A stretch of 42,137 bases of DNA, taken from positions 1 to 42,137 of the forward strand of contig JANQRQ010000115.1 of the NCBI GenBank assembly GCA_028284485.1, given 5' to 3'. Under the pieces are notes generated by a model. The model was not told the origin of the DNA. It made no database searches and saw only the letters and a program-made list of their open reading frames with translations. The position numbers were made by a program, and so were the translations under genes. The stretch comes from Planctomycetaceae bacterium. Lineage in GTDB: Bacteria > Planctomycetota > Planctomycetia > Planctomycetales > Planctomycetaceae. Within the stretch, counting starts at the first letter, position 1. The number at the start of each line of letters is the position of its first letter. This document shows, piece by piece, positions 26,978-36,517 of the stretch.

Positions 26978-27105
26978 CAGCGAACGGTGTGCGCATACCA
27001 TCCCGATCTTCAATCAGTATCGGCTCGATACAATCGGCACCTGCAGCCAAAATTCGCCATTTTGACTACTTCGCAACCGAAGCATGTTGCGTCGTGCGGG
27101 ACTTA

Positions 27106-27207
27106 CAGCGTATTTTGCTGACTTGTGGCCGCGACAATAGCGTTTTGTTTCCTGATAGCTGGCTCCCACGAGCCAGAAACGCCAAGAAGACAAAGTAAAC
27201 CGCTTTA
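27106..27207 (+). repeat. Dispersed three-palindrome repeat, copy 3
   Basis: The first palindrome is decayed (CAGCGTATTTTGCTG at 27106). The hairpin CTGGCTC-CCAC-GAGCCAG at 27159-27176 is perfect. The tail AAAGTAAACCGCTTTA ends in the TTA that is the rpoN stop codon (TAA on minus). It fills most of the gap between rpoN and the downstream lipoprotein gene. Confidence 0.92.
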
Positions 27208-28698
27208 GTACTGCCGGCGCTGGCGAGACGAGGGAATTCCCATGGCTTTGCGGTACTTGGTTACGGTGCGCCGCGCGAGGTTAAATCCGTGTTTGGCCAG
27301 CTCGTCGACTAATGCATCGTCGCTGTAGGGGTGGTCTTTGTCTTCGTTGTCGACGACTTCGCGGAGTTTCAATCGAATGTTCTCCCAGGCAACATCTTCG
27401 CCCTCGGAGGTCTTTGTCCCGCCGCCGAAGAATCGCTTGAGCGGAAAGAGCCCACGCGGTGTCTGAATCCATTTGTCATCAACCGCGCGGGAAACGGTCG
27501 TGACGTGGACACCGACAACATCGGCAATTTGTTGCATTTTGAGCGGAGTAATGAACTCGGCTCCCCGATCCAGGAAATCGGTTTGAAAATCCACGATTGC
27601 CTGGGCGACTCGCTTGAGCGTGTTGTGCCTTTGTTCGATTGATTCGATCAGCCACTTCGCGGAATCGATCTTCTTTTTGATGTATTCCATCGTTTGGGCG
27701 TCAGCACCGTTTCGTAGCATCTCTCGATAACGGCGGCTGATCCGTAATTGAGGCGTATGCTCGTCCTCGAGGCGAACGACATATTTCCCGTCGTCTTGCT
27801 GTTCGAGAATAACATCGGGTGTGACGGTTTGAACCGGTCGACTTTCGAAGGCACGCCCGGGAAACGGGTCGAGCTGTTTCAATTCCTCCAGCGCCGCCTT
27901 GATTGTCTCCAGGGAATAACCGGTCTTTCGCTGGATGACCGGTAATCGATTCTGGCTCAAGTCATCCAGATGCGAGGAAATCAAAGTGGCCAAGACGTCG
28001 CGATAAGGTGTATTGTCAGTCAGCTGAAGTAACAGACACTCGCGCAAATCCCGCGCGCCGACGCCGGGAGGATCGAGTTTTTGGATCAACTCCAGCGCCG
28101 CGACGGCTTCGTCATGACTGATGGCCTTGCCGTAGACTTGGACGATTTCGGGAAGCGTTCCTTGTAACCGTCCGTTTGGATCGAGATTGTGGATCAGAAA
28201 CTCGCCGAATTCTCGGATCTCAGGTTCGACATTGAAAAAGTGAAATTGTTCGAGCAAGTAGTCCTGAAGCGACTGAGGAGCAGCCGCGACATTCGAGACT
28301 GCGTCGTGGCGACGCTCGGACAAATCGTCGACGTAATTGGCTGAGGAACGGGTCGCTGAAGTTACGTTATCTTCCGGCCATTCCTCCGCCATGTTCAGAA
28401 GTCGCTCGAAGTCGGCCTCGTTGTTGTGTTCGGAATCGACCACCAATTCTTTCTGGTCGAGCGTGGACGTTGCCTCTTCCCGTGCCCGCTCCATTTCGAC
28501 TTCGCGTTCGGTGTCGGACGATTCTGCCTGTGAGCCAGCCGAGCCATCGACCAAGACGACGTTTTCTTCCAGTTCTTGTTCAATGCGTTCTTGCAACGCC
28601 ATGATGGGAAGCTGCAGAATCTCCATCGACTGGATCATCCGCGGAGCCAGCTTCATTTGCTGGCTCATTTTCATGTTTTGGGAGATGTTCAGTTGCAT
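27205..28698 (-). CDS. rpoN: RNA polymerase sigma-54 factor
   Basis: The 497-residue protein has all three RpoN parts. Region I is Gln/Leu-rich ([31 protein letters not shown]). An acidic linker (about 50-110) precedes the core-binding domain. The DNA-binding part includes a helix-turn-helix ([23 protein letters not shown]) and the RpoN box ([20 protein letters not shown]) that reads the -24 element. It directs transcription from -24/-12 promoters that need AAA+ activators. No activator gene and no convincing -24/-12 promoter was seen in the window. Its stop codon lies within repeat copy 3. The usual rpoN neighbours (lptB, hpf, ptsN) are absent. Confidence 0.98.
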   Translation of the reverse strand: MQLNISQNMKMSQQMKLAPRMIQSMEILQLPIMALQERIEQELEENVVLVDGSAGSQAESSDTEREVEMERAREEATSTLDQKELVVDSEHNNEADFERLLNMAEEWPEDNVTSATRSSANYVDDLSERRHDAVSNVAAAPQSLQDYLLEQFHFFNVEPEIREFGEFLIHNLDPNGRLQGTLPEIVQVYGKAISHDEAVAALELIQKLDPPGVGARDLRECLLLQLTDNTPYRDVLATLISSHLDDLSQNRLPVIQRKTGYSLETIKAALEELKQLDPFPGRAFESRPVQTVTPDVILEQQDDGKYVVRLEDEHTPQLRISRRYREMLRNGADAQTMEYIKKKIDSAKWLIESIEQRHNTLKRVAQAIVDFQTDFLDRGAEFITPLKMQQIADVVGVHVTTVSRAVDDKWIQTPRGLFPLKRFFGGGTKTSEGEDVAWENIRLKLREVVDNEDKDHPYSDDALVDELAKHGFNLARRTVTKYRKAMGIPSSRQRRQY

Positions 28699-28891
28699 GA
28701 TTTATATGCGAGTGGGTCTTGGTACCCGCCTCTACGTCTTCAAACGCCTGCTGGCTGTGGTTTCTGATACTGTCGTTGTACCAAGCTAAGCGGCAGCGTT
28801 TTTCCTGTTTGATGATCGACAAGTTTTCAGTGTAATCGCGGTGCGATCTGAGAATTGGTCGATATTAAGTTGTTTCAATCAACAAGTCTTA

Positions 28892-28993
28892 CAGCGTACT
28901 ACGCTGACTTGTGGCCGTGACAATCGTGTATTGTTCGGTAGTCGCTGGCTCCCACGAGCCAGAAACGCCCACAAGAAAAAGTAAACTGCTCTA
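28892..28993 (+). repeat. Dispersed three-palindrome repeat, copy 4
   Basis: It begins with the perfect palindrome CAGCGTACTACGCTG (28892-28906), followed by the perfect hairpin CTGGCTC-CCAC-GAGCCAG (28945-28962). The right end AAAAAGTAAACTGCTCTA runs into the recR stop codon (CTA, TAG on minus). It fills the space between recR and rpoN, leaving about 190 bp for the rpoN promoter. Confidence 0.93.
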
Positions 28994-29617
28994 GAATGCC
29001 TGTCTGCCACGCATCGCATCGGCGAGCATTTCCTTGTTAGCAAACTCTAGCACACTCCCCGAGGCGATTCCGCGGGCGAGACGCGTTATTTTTACACCTT
29101 TCTCTTCCAGCAAATTCGATATAAACAGAGCCGTTCCATCCCCTTCTAACGTCGGATTCGTTGCCATCACAATTTCTTTGACCGAATCTCGTTCCACACG
29201 TTTGACAAGTGCATGAATGGTCAAGTCTTCCGGCCCGATGCCTTCGAGAGGAGAAATCCGCCCTTGAAGAACATGGTAGACGCCATCAAACACCGATGAC
29301 GCTTCCAAGGCCATCACATCGCGCGGTTGCTCGACAACACACACGATTTGTCGGTTTCGTCTCGGATTTGAACAGATATCGCATGTCTCCTGTTCGGTGA
29401 GATTAAAACAAACCGAACAGAAGCGAATCGCGGCTTTGACTTCACGAATCGCGTCGGCCAAACGCAGGGCTTCATCCGTTCGGCAGCCGAGTATGTAATG
29501 GGCTAGTCGCTCTGCGGATTTGCGTCCGATTCCTGGTAAGGTCGCGAACTGCTCAATCAGCCGGGTGACCGCAGGTCCGTAAGGGTGAGTTCCATCTCCC
29601 GTGCGTTTCATCGACAT
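28991..29617 (-). CDS. recR: Recombination mediator protein RecR
   Basis: The 208-residue length is standard. Near the N-terminus are the helix-hairpin-helix ([20 protein letters not shown]). The four-cysteine zinc finger follows ([16 protein letters not shown]), and then a Toprim domain with [13 protein letters not shown] and [12 protein letters not shown]. RecR works with RecO (and RecF) to load RecA on single-stranded DNA gaps. It is the third gene of the conserved dnaX-ybaB-recR operon, 9 bp after ybaB. The stop codon is embedded in a dispersed repeat. Confidence 0.98.
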   Translation of the reverse strand: MSMKRTGDGTHPYGPAVTRLIEQFATLPGIGRKSAERLAHYILGCRTDEALRLADAIREVKAAIRFCSVCFNLTEQETCDICSNPRRNRQIVCVVEQPRDVMALEASSVFDGVYHVLQGRISPLEGIGPEDLTIHALVKRVERDSVKEIVMATNPTLEGDGTALFISNLLEEKGVKITRLARGIASGSVLEFANKEMLADAMRGRQAF

Positions 29618-29626
29618 GATTGCTGT

Positions 29627-29989
29627 TCACTCAGGGGGGCCGCCGAGTCCGAATTTCGAAAGAGCATCCTGTAATCCGGGAACATTGACGTTTCCGGCAA
29701 GCTGGCTCATTTCCTTTGCGGCAACCTCTTTTGACTTATCGAGAGCCTGATTCACGGCGGCGACAAGCAGATCTTCCAACATCTCTGCATCGCCGCCCTC
29801 AAGTAGGGATTGTTCAATTTTGCACCCAATGATCTGCTGCTGGCCGTTGGCTTCGACCACCACCATTTCGCCGCCGGCGCTTCCTTCGACACGCATCCGG
29901 CCAAGATTCTCCTGAATCTCGGCCATTTTTCCTTGCATCTCCTGTGCCTGTTTCAGCAGCGAGGCCATATTCCCCAGGCCCTTTAACAT
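29627..29989 (-). CDS. ybaB: YbaB/EbfC nucleoid-associated protein
   Basis: The 120-residue protein has the YbaB pattern: LKQAQEMQGKMAEIQENLGRMRVEGSAGGEMVVVEANGQQQIIGCKIEQSLL. Family members form DNA-binding dimers. It starts 5 bp after the dnaX stop, and the dnaX end (AAGGAA) supplies its ribosome-binding site. The dnaX-ybaB-recR order is widespread in bacteria. The end carries a Gly/Pro-rich tail (FGLGGPPE). Confidence 0.97.
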   Translation of the reverse strand: MLKGLGNMASLLKQAQEMQGKMAEIQENLGRMRVEGSAGGEMVVVEANGQQQIIGCKIEQSLLEGGDAEMLEDLLVAAVNQALDKSKEVAAKEMSQLAGNVNVPGLQDALSKFGLGGPPE

Positions 29990-29994
29990 TTCCG

Positions 29995-31761
29995 TTATTC
30001 CTTTCCGGCTGATGAGTCGGTTGATTGAATGGGAACCACACGTTCGACGCTTGCCCCAAACAAGTCTTTCACCTGCCGTACAAATTCGTCCTCATCGCCG
30101 TCCCGAAGCGGCTGTGAAGCGGTTTTTCGGTCTGAAATCGTCTCTTGGGAGCGTTCGGGCACTGGCTCGTCGTCCAGTAGCGAGAAGGTCAATTCAACCT
30201 GTTTCCCGGTGATTTCCGAGAGTAATTTGGTCAATTGGTCGGTGACTTCCCGTCGCTCGCAAGACCTCTTGAGGAAACTATAGCTCTTAGAAAAGGCTAA
30301 ATCCAGTCGATTTGGCCCGGAAATTGCTGCCTTCTTGACCTGCTTAATCTGGCTGCCGAGCATATCATCAACGCCCGAAATGATTTGCGAAAGAATCTCG
30401 TCCTCGGCTCCTGCTTCAAACTGAATCCGAGCGGCGTAGCTTTCAACATTTTCTGGTTCGATTTGACTCGACTCGTGGTTGGGCTCACTTTTTTTTTCCG
30501 GGGCATCGGGCGATTCCGGAGCCGGTGGTTTCGAGCTCGAAATTGGCTCCCGAGGAGCCTCTTCCCGTGCGGGGCGCTCAACGGGTCGTGCTTGAATCGC
30601 CGATTCCGTTCCCGTCTGTTGGCCGATCGCCTGAACTATGTGCGAAATATTTTCCAGGTCCTCGAGCATGGCGATCCGCACCAATGCCAATTCCGCCAGG
30701 GCGCGCCCAAACGTCGTGCGTTGCATGCGTCCCTTGGCATCAGCCAGAATCTGAAGGCAGGCCAGCGTTGTCTGAATTCCCCAACGGTCAGCGAGCAATT
30801 TGAGCGCGTCTCGACTACTCTCCGACATACTGAGCAGATCGACTTTGTTCGCCCCGGCACCGATCACCATAAGGTCGCGGAATACTGCGAGGAGCTGGTC
30901 GGTCAACTCCGAGAGTTGGACCCCCTCATCGAGGGCGGCAGCAAAGGACTCCAGCGCCGCGCCTTGATGGCGCTCCGCAAGTGCGCTAACGATTTCCAAC
31001 AATCGTTCGTCGCTTGCAGTCCCGAGTAGGCGATGGACGTCGGTTTCGGCAATGTTCTCTTCGCCAAATGCCAGTAGTTGATCGAATAATGATTGGCTAT
31101 CTCGCATCGAGCCGGCGGCGCGGCGCGCGACCATTTCCAAGGCAGCATCGGTTACAACGCGTCCTTCAGCCTGCGCAATTTGTTTCAAACGCGATGCGAT
31201 ATTCGTTGTGGCGATTGTGCCGAAATCAAATCTCTGGCAGCGGGAGAGAATCGTATCGGGCAGCTTGTTTGGTTCGGTGGTACAAAACACAAACATGACA
31301 TTCGAAGGCGGTTCTTCGAGCGTTTTCAAGAGTGCGTTAAATGCCTCTTTGGTGAGCATGTGCACTTCGTCAATAATGTAAATCTTATGGGCCGAGTGCA
31401 TCGATTTGACATTTACATTCGATCTGAGAGACCGAACATCATCGATGCCTCGATTCGAGGCGCCATCGATTTCGAGCACATCGATATCTTTCCCAGTCGA
31501 AATCTGACGGCAAATATCACACTGGTTGCAAGGAATTCCGTCGGACGCCTCCGGACAGTTTAAGGCCTTCGCCAGGATGCGCGCCATCGACGTTTTTCCG
31601 ACGCCGCGTGCGCCAGTAAATAGATAGGCGTGTGCAACGCGACCGGATCGAATCGCATTTCGCAGCGCTTGCGCAACGTGATCTTGGCCAATAACCTCGT
31701 CGAAGGTGTTGGGCCGGAATCGACGGGCTAAAACGGTGTAATGTTCCTGAGATTCATTCAT
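29995..31761 (-). CDS. dnaX: DNA polymerase III subunit tau/gamma
   Basis: The 588-residue protein is the clamp-loader ATPase. Walker A is GARGVGKTS (50-58). A zinc-binding set is Cys69, 78, 81 and 84. Walker B includes IIDEVHML, and LSRCQRFDF carries the SRC arginine-finger motif. Domain III ends near residue 375, followed by a Pro/Glu-rich linker (about 385-435) and the tau-specific C-terminal part that would bind the helicase and polymerase. Within the linker nine A residues form a slippage site (listed separately) that could yield a 425-residue gamma-like protein. An SRP RNA gene lies 268 bp upstream on the same strand. Confidence 0.98.
   Translation of the reverse strand: MNESQEHYTVLARRFRPNTFDEVIGQDHVAQALRNAIRSGRVAHAYLFTGARGVGKTSMARILAKALNCPEASDGIPCNQCDICRQISTGKDIDVLEIDGASNRGIDDVRSLRSNVNVKSMHSAHKIYIIDEVHMLTKEAFNALLKTLEEPPSNVMFVFCTTEPNKLPDTILSRCQRFDFGTIATTNIASRLKQIAQAEGRVVTDAALEMVARRAAGSMRDSQSLFDQLLAFGEENIAETDVHRLLGTASDERLLEIVSALAERHQGAALESFAAALDEGVQLSELTDQLLAVFRDLMVIGAGANKVDLLSMSESSRDALKLLADRWGIQTTLACLQILADAKGRMQRTTFGRALAELALVRIAMLEDLENISHIVQAIGQQTGTESAIQARPVERPAREEAPREPISSSKPPAPESPDAPEKKSEPNHESSQIEPENVESYAARIQFEAGAEDEILSQIISGVDDMLGSQIKQVKKAAISGPNRLDLAFSKSYSFLKRSCERREVTDQLTKLLSEITGKQVELTFSLLDDEPVPERSQETISDRKTASQPLRDGDEDEFVRQVKDLFGASVERVVPIQSTDSSAGKE
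30489..30497 (-). promoter_or_regulatory. Nine-A slippage site in dnaX (predicted programmed frameshift or transcriptional slippage)
   Basis: The minus strand reads GAA AAA AAA AGT at codons 422-425. A -1 slip, or insertion of one A by the polymerase, gives AAG and then TGA at once, ending the chain at Lys425. In E. coli a -1 frameshift in dnaX likewise reaches a TGA at once and makes gamma (431 residues); Thermus dnaX uses a nine-A run for transcriptional slippage. The position, after domain III and before the tau-specific part, fits this role. I saw no clear enhancing hairpin or upstream SD-like stimulator. Confidence 0.6.
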
Positions 31762-32029
31762 GGCAATACATTACGCAGGAAAACGTGCAGTTTGAGTCAA
31801 CGTATCATAACAAGTCGTACGCATGGGCAGTGAGTAAACCGCCGGGCGATCTCAAATTCCTCAATTCTGCCATCGCGATAAAGGCCGTTGACTGATGCTG
31901 CTCGATTCAAAGATCACTTATTCATGGGATCGAGCGATTGCACAATCAGGTCGAGTGTGACCAAAGGGATGAGGTCAAACTGATAAGAATCAACCAACGA
32001 TGGCATTGTTGACCACCGGACGCGCACGA

Positions 32030-32148
32030 AAAGGGCCGGAAAGCTATCTCCGCACGCACCTGAGACACGACGCCTAGGGCTGCTCCCGTTAAGGCCTGAC
32101 CCGGTTTAGCACGGACCCACCGCATTTGGAGATAGCTTTCCAGCCCCT
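32030..32148 (-). ncRNA. ffs: Signal recognition particle RNA (4.5S-type, small bacterial SRP RNA)
   Basis: On the minus strand the ends pair over about 20 bases: GGAAAGCTATCTCC (32141-32128) with GGAGATAGCTTTCC (32051-32038), extended by GGGGCTGG with CCGGCCCT. The apical part has the SRP domain IV hallmarks: GGTCAGGCC (32101-32093) and GGGAGCAGCC (32087-32078), the two sides of the Ffh-binding loop. Between them the loop reads CTTAACG, so the tetraloop is best folded as UAAC (URRC class) instead of the common GGAA. A TTTT run after the closing helix may terminate it. It lies 268 bp upstream of dnaX on the same strand, as scr does in Bacillus. The ends are known to a few bases. Confidence 0.92.
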
Positions 32149-32499
32149 TGGAATCTGGCGGCCAGAAGACTCGCTTGAACGGCTTTCTGTGAGGATTTTC
32201 TGGTTGAAGTTGGAACAGATCTGTACAGATTATTCCAATCAAGATCAAAATCCACGATTGTGTCGCCCTGTCGCCGACTTTGCTGGGCTGAGAACAGTCA
32301 CAACCGGGTCTTGAAGCTCATTCTAGGCCATTATGGCGACACTCGATTCGGCGTCAAGACACGGAAAGAGCGATTCATCGGATTCGTCAATGTCGCTGAG
32401 TATCGGGCCTCTGGCGAGGTATTGGGTCGGGGAAATGCCTCCGCGGTAAGGCTTGAGCATTGCGTATAAGGTTCTCTGGTGCCGTCCAGTAGCTGGGGC
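32149..32499. other. Intergenic region upstream of SRP RNA
   Basis: It should hold the SRP RNA promoter, but no convincing -10/-35 pair was seen. An open frame at 32260-32469 (+) shows no protein features. The 31762-32029 stretch between dnaX and the SRP RNA also holds no recognisable gene. Confidence 0.35.
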
Positions 32500-32601
32500 T
32501 AGATAGGTCTACTTTTTCTAGTGGGCGTTTCCGACCTGTGGGAACTAGCTATCTTCGAACAAAACGCGATTGTCGCGGCCACAAGTCAGCGTAATACGCT
32601 T
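32500..32601 (-). repeat. Dispersed three-palindrome repeat, copy 5 (inverted orientation)
   Basis: This copy is reverse-complemented with respect to the other four. It starts TAGATAGGTCTACTTTTTC (the tail, 32500 on). It includes GTGGGCGTTTC, a decayed version of the large hairpin, and then CGCGATTGTCGCG, a perfect form of the middle palindrome. It ends with CAGCGTAATACGCT (32587-32600). TAG stands at 32500-32502 where the other copies carry a stop codon, but no open frame ends there. Confidence 0.88.
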
Positions 32602-32619
32602 TGGCGGAGGCAATGTGGA

Positions 32620-33555
32620 CTATTCGAAGCCCGAGTGGTCGCCAGGACTCGAAGATGCCGCGACAGATACGGCATTTCTACCGATCGATTTGGAGCGTAA
32701 CAACGCACCATCTGCGGCTTGTATCAATTCACGTGCGCTCGTCATCGAGCGGTCTTTTTGTGCGATCCCAAAGCTTGCTGTTAATAGCCGATTATGGAGA
32801 TTCTCGCTGACAGTTTGCTGTTGGAGGGTTGTTCTGCAGCGTTCAGCACAATTTGACGCGCCCGCCAACATGGTTTCGGGTAGTAGCATACAAAACTCAT
32901 CGCCGCCGAGTCGGCAGACCGATTCGGATTTTCGGCACTGGTTGCGGAGAATGGTCGCAACATCGATCAGGACTTGGTCGCCAACTAAATGGCCGCACTG
33001 ATCATTGATTTGTTTAAATCGATCTATGTCGACCATGATCAATGACAGCGGGCGTTCGTATCGCTCGGACCGGCTCCATTCCTTGTCCATCAGTTCCAGG
33101 AACATGTTGCGGTTATAAAGCCCAGTTAACGGGTCGAGACGAGTTTGTTGCTGCAAGTGGCGGATCATTCGAATCCGCTCGATGCTGTTCTTGACGCGAA
33201 TCGTTAATTCTGCGGCACTGATCTCAGCATCAATAACCTCATCGGCGCCTGCACTGAGCAGTGTTAGTGCAGTATCGCTGCTGGTCTCTGAAGTGAAGCT
33301 TAATATCGAGTTGTGATGTAGCGGATATGTTTGCCGAATCTCACGGACGAGAGCGGTCGCGTCGAAATTCAATGCATCATGATCGCATACAATGACGAGC
33401 GGGTCTGCTTCGCGAATCGTGGACAGCGCGTCGGCGACTGAATGAGCAGTATGTGTCTTGATGCCATCATCTTCGATCGCTCTGAAAAGTTGGACTTTTG
33501 CGTCCTGCTGCTCGGAGACGATGAGGATGTTGTCATTTATTGGGTCTGCAAACAC
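32620..33555 (-). CDS. Response regulator with GGDEF domain (diguanylate cyclase)
   Basis: The protein has 311 residues from a GTG start. Residues about 8-125 are a receiver-like domain (ILIVSEQQDAKVQLFRAIE; LVIVCDHDAL with Asp58/Asp60 as candidate phosphorylation sites; SAGADEVIDAEISAAEL at the end). Residues about 140-300 are a GGDEF domain with LDPLTGLYNRNMFLELMD, MVDIDRFKQINDQCGHLVGD and the intact active-site motif RLGGDEFCMLLPE. The inhibitory I-site RxxD reads RKSE, so product inhibition may be weak. It should make cyclic di-GMP when phosphorylated by an unknown kinase; no histidine kinase is next to it. It is transcribed alone. Confidence 0.92.
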   Translation of the reverse strand: MFADPINDNILIVSEQQDAKVQLFRAIEDDGIKTHTAHSVADALSTIREADPLVIVCDHDALNFDATALVREIRQTYPLHHNSILSFTSETSSDTALTLLSAGADEVIDAEISAAELTIRVKNSIERIRMIRHLQQQTRLDPLTGLYNRNMFLELMDKEWSRSERYERPLSLIMVDIDRFKQINDQCGHLVGDQVLIDVATILRNQCRKSESVCRLGGDEFCMLLPETMLAGASNCAERCRTTLQQQTVSENLHNRLLTASFGIAQKDRSMTSARELIQAADGALLRSKSIGRNAVSVAASSSPGDHSGFE

Positions 33556-33903
33556 CTGCTAAAGTCCAAGTTAAAGAACAGAAATAGACTAAACCGGCTT
33601 GTTCGGGGAGGCGTTGTCAATTAACCGCCGCATATGGGTTGGAACATCGGGGAACAGAGAACTCTCATCGGTAGCAGAATACACTCTTCGATATCGGGCA
33701 GTCATGCTCGCAGAATTCCCAAATATGTCGAGCCCATTGGCCAGCGTCGGAAAAACCGTATGATTGATTCAGTTTCACAACAACTTCTGTTCTTGTGAAG
33801 CCGGAAGATGGCCATCGATCGGATTCTTGATGTTTGTCCATTCCAACACACCATGCGAGTCTTGTAACGACTGGGCGTCGTCGTCCCAAGGTGCATACCA
33901 GCG
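33556..33903. other. Divergent intergenic region between GGDEF protein and Cu+ ATPase
   Basis: This holds the promoters of two divergent genes. I see no gene, no strong palindrome and no obvious metal-regulator (CueR/CopY) box. Small open frames on the minus strand (33665-33999) show no protein features. Confidence 0.35.
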
Positions 33904-36378
33904 ATGAAGATCGATCCCATTTGCGGTATGGAAGTCGACGAGTCGCAATCGCCTTTTGCGGAGTTCAGCGGCGAGAGATACTACTTTTGCTGCGAACACT
34001 GTCGCAATAAATTCCTACATGATCCAGCAACGGCTGTCGAAAATCACGCTGCCCATCAACCGAGCCTTAGTTCGGGGGAACCGCAACCGGTCCTCATTCC
34101 GAGCATCGATCTCGAGTTTGCTGTAGATCAGGATGACCGTGCGGGAAAGTACTACTGCCCGATGTGTGCTGGCATCGAGAGTACATTGCCCGGTAGCTGC
34201 GAAAAGTGTGGGATGGCACTCGAGTCCGCTGCACTCGAATCGACGACAAAAGCAGTCTTCACATGCCCTATGCATCCGCAAGTTGAACAGGATGGCGCAG
34301 GAGCCTGTCCGATTTGCGGCATGGATCTTGAGCCGAAGTACGTAGCGACCAGTCGAGACGAGGATAATTCCGAACTTGCGAACATGATGTTTCGCTTGTG
34401 GGCATCGCTGGCACTGGGTCTTCCCGTGTTCTTGCTGTCGATGCTGCCGATGGTGGGAGTGCCCATTGATCGCGTATTGAGCGTGAATGTTTCGCAGTGG
34501 ATTCAATTGGCATTGAGCACTCCCGTGGTTTTGTGGGCCGGCTGGCCATTTTTTGTCCGCGGTTGGCAGTCGGCCATAGCCGGACACCCGAATATGTTCA
34601 CCTTGATCTCGTTGGGAGTCGGCGCAGCCTATGGCTTTAGCACGATTGCCATTTTGTTTCCCGCGTCAATTCCCGCGGCTTTCCAGAATCGGGGGGCAGT
34701 TGATGTTTACTTCGAGTCGGCGACGGTCATCGTTGCTCTTGTCATTCTGGGACAAGTACTCGAATTGCGAGCACGCCATCACACCAACAGTGCCATTCGC
34801 GAATTGCTGTCGCTGACACCGCCGACTGCAATTGTGGAACGCAATCAAGAAGAAATCCTTGTCGGTCTCGACGACATCAGGAAGAACGATATTGTCAAGA
34901 TTCTGCCAGGTGAAAAGATCCCAGTTGACGGTGTCATCGTCGAGGGGCAAAGCAGTGTTGATGAATCAATGATCACCGGAGAGCCGATCCCCGTTTACAA
35001 GTCGATCGCCGATTTGGTCATCGGTGGGACGGTCAACCATACGGGATCGTTTCGGATGCGCGCGACGCGGGTTGGTCGCGAGACGATGCTAGCGCAGATC
35101 GTCAAAATGGTTGCAGACGCGCAGCGATCGCGGGCGCCGATTCAGCGAATCGCTGATCGTGTTTCCGGATGGTTCGTACCGGTGGTTGTGGCGATATCCG
35201 TGGTGACATTTGCTGCGTGGGCGTTGTTTTCACCGTGGGAGCCGCGGCTGGCTTACGCATTGGTGAATTCTGTTGCCGTGTTAATCATCGCCTGCCCTTG
35301 CGCGCTAGGTTTGGCGACTCCCATGTCTATTATGGTGGGAGTTGGGCGTGGGGCCAAAGAAGGAGTGCTGATAAAGAATGCTGAAGCGCTCGAGGTGATG
35401 CAGCAGATCAATATGATCGTGTTCGACAAAACGGGTACACTGACCGAAGGACGCCCCCGAGTGACTGAAATCATTGCCGAGTCGGATCGTAGTGAACACG
35501 ATCTGTTGCGCATCGCCGCTTCGGCCGAGCGAAATAGTGAGCATCCGATTGCCGGTGCAATTCTTGAGGCCGCACGCGCACAGGATGTCAATATCCCGCC
35601 GGTCCATGATTTTCATTCGGTGACGGGCAGTGGTGTGGTCGGCACTGTTGCTGATCGAGAAGTCCTCGTCGGTAAGGCCGAATTCTTGGAGAGTTACGGA
35701 ATTGTTGGCATCGATACAGCCATTGCCGATAGTGATCGACGACAGCAACATGGGGAGTCTGTCGTTTTCGTTGCCGAGGGGCGTCAATTTGTCGGGCGAT
35801 TGGTCGTGTCTGATCCCATCAAGGGCTCCACGCATGAAGCCGTGCAAATGCTACACACATACGGAATTCAACTCGTCATGTTAACTGGCGACAATCAGGC
35901 CACAGCCCGAGCCGTTGCAGCGAAGGTTGGTATCAATTGCGTGATCGCCGATGTGAGCCCCCCGGAAAAGTTGGCGCACATCCAAGAGCTTCAACATGCT
36001 GGACACATGGTTGCAATGGCCGGAGACGGCATCAACGATGCGCCGGCGCTGGTTGAGGCGGATGTCGGAATCGCCATGGGGACCGGAACAGACGTCGCGA
36101 TTGAGAGTGCGGGCATTACTTTATTGACCGGCGATTTGCGCGGCCTTGTTAAGGCCGTCACACTGAGCAACAAAACGATGCGCAATATTCGGCAAAATCT
36201 ATTCTTCGCATTGTTCTACAATGCCGTTGGAATTCCAGTGGCGGCGGGTGCATTAGTTCCCTTGCTCGGCACGAGCGGCATGCTGAGCCCGATGATCGCT
36301 GCAGCCGCAATGAGTTTCAGTTCCGTCTCAGTTATCGTCAATGCATTACGCCTTAGATTCGCCGATATCAATGGTTGA
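33904..36378 (+). CDS. Copper-translocating P1B-type ATPase with N-terminal YHS and double heavy-metal-binding domains
   Basis: The 824-residue protein exports Cu+ with ATP. It lacks the usual HMA (GMTCxxC) domains. Instead it has a YHS domain (DPICGMEV..., with [12 protein letters not shown], residues 3-45), then two Cys-rich heavy-metal-binding domains, [23 protein letters not shown] (85-107) and [23 protein letters not shown] (121-143). The core has TGE (EPIPVYK after MITGE), the transmembrane metal site CPC (464-466 in [12 protein letters not shown]), the phosphorylated Asp508 in [18 protein letters not shown] (His of the nucleotide domain) and [11 protein letters not shown] with these residues is the Cu+ (P1B-1) type; Ag+ is also likely. 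No chaperone or regulator gene is adjacent. Confidence 0.95.
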   Translation: MKIDPICGMEVDESQSPFAEFSGERYYFCCEHCRNKFLHDPATAVENHAAHQPSLSSGEPQPVLIPSIDLEFAVDQDDRAGKYYCPMCAGIESTLPGSCEKCGMALESAALESTTKAVFTCPMHPQVEQDGAGACPICGMDLEPKYVATSRDEDNSELANMMFRLWASLALGLPVFLLSMLPMVGVPIDRVLSVNVSQWIQLALSTPVVLWAGWPFFVRGWQSAIAGHPNMFTLISLGVGAAYGFSTIAILFPASIPAAFQNRGAVDVYFESATVIVALVILGQVLELRARHHTNSAIRELLSLTPPTAIVERNQEEILVGLDDIRKNDIVKILPGEKIPVDGVIVEGQSSVDESMITGEPIPVYKSIADLVIGGTVNHTGSFRMRATRVGRETMLAQIVKMVADAQRSRAPIQRIADRVSGWFVPVVVAISVVTFAAWALFSPWEPRLAYALVNSVAVLIIACPCALGLATPMSIMVGVGRGAKEGVLIKNAEALEVMQQINMIVFDKTGTLTEGRPRVTEIIAESDRSEHDLLRIAASAERNSEHPIAGAILEAARAQDVNIPPVHDFHSVTGSGVVGTVADREVLVGKAEFLESYGIVGIDTAIADSDRRQQHGESVVFVAEGRQFVGRLVVSDPIKGSTHEAVQMLHTYGIQLVMLTGDNQATARAVAAKVGINCVIADVSPPEKLAHIQELQHAGHMVAMAGDGINDAPALVEADVGIAMGTGTDVAIESAGITLLTGDLRGLVKAVTLSNKTMRNIRQNLFFALFYNAVGIPVAAGALVPLLGTSGMLSPMIAAAAMSFSSVSVIVNALRLRFADING

Positions 36379-36517
36379 GCAATTCCCCATTGCTCTTGAT
36401 AGGCGGATGACGTCTCCGATCCGGATAAACGGGGAGATCACTCATGTGGAGCAAGCCAGAATCAAACCACCTGTTGTTCGGTGTATGGCGGGACTCATTC
36501 GGCCCTTTGATTCTTAG

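Noticed and set aside
32030..32148. Inverted repeats flanking about 80 bp, first taken as a MITE or IS remnant
   Set aside because: The arms form the closing helix of an SRP RNA whose conserved loop lies inside.
31946..32248. Open frame of 100 codons on the minus strand
   Set aside because: It runs through the SRP RNA gene, and its sequence is explained by the RNA's paired arms and conserved loop.
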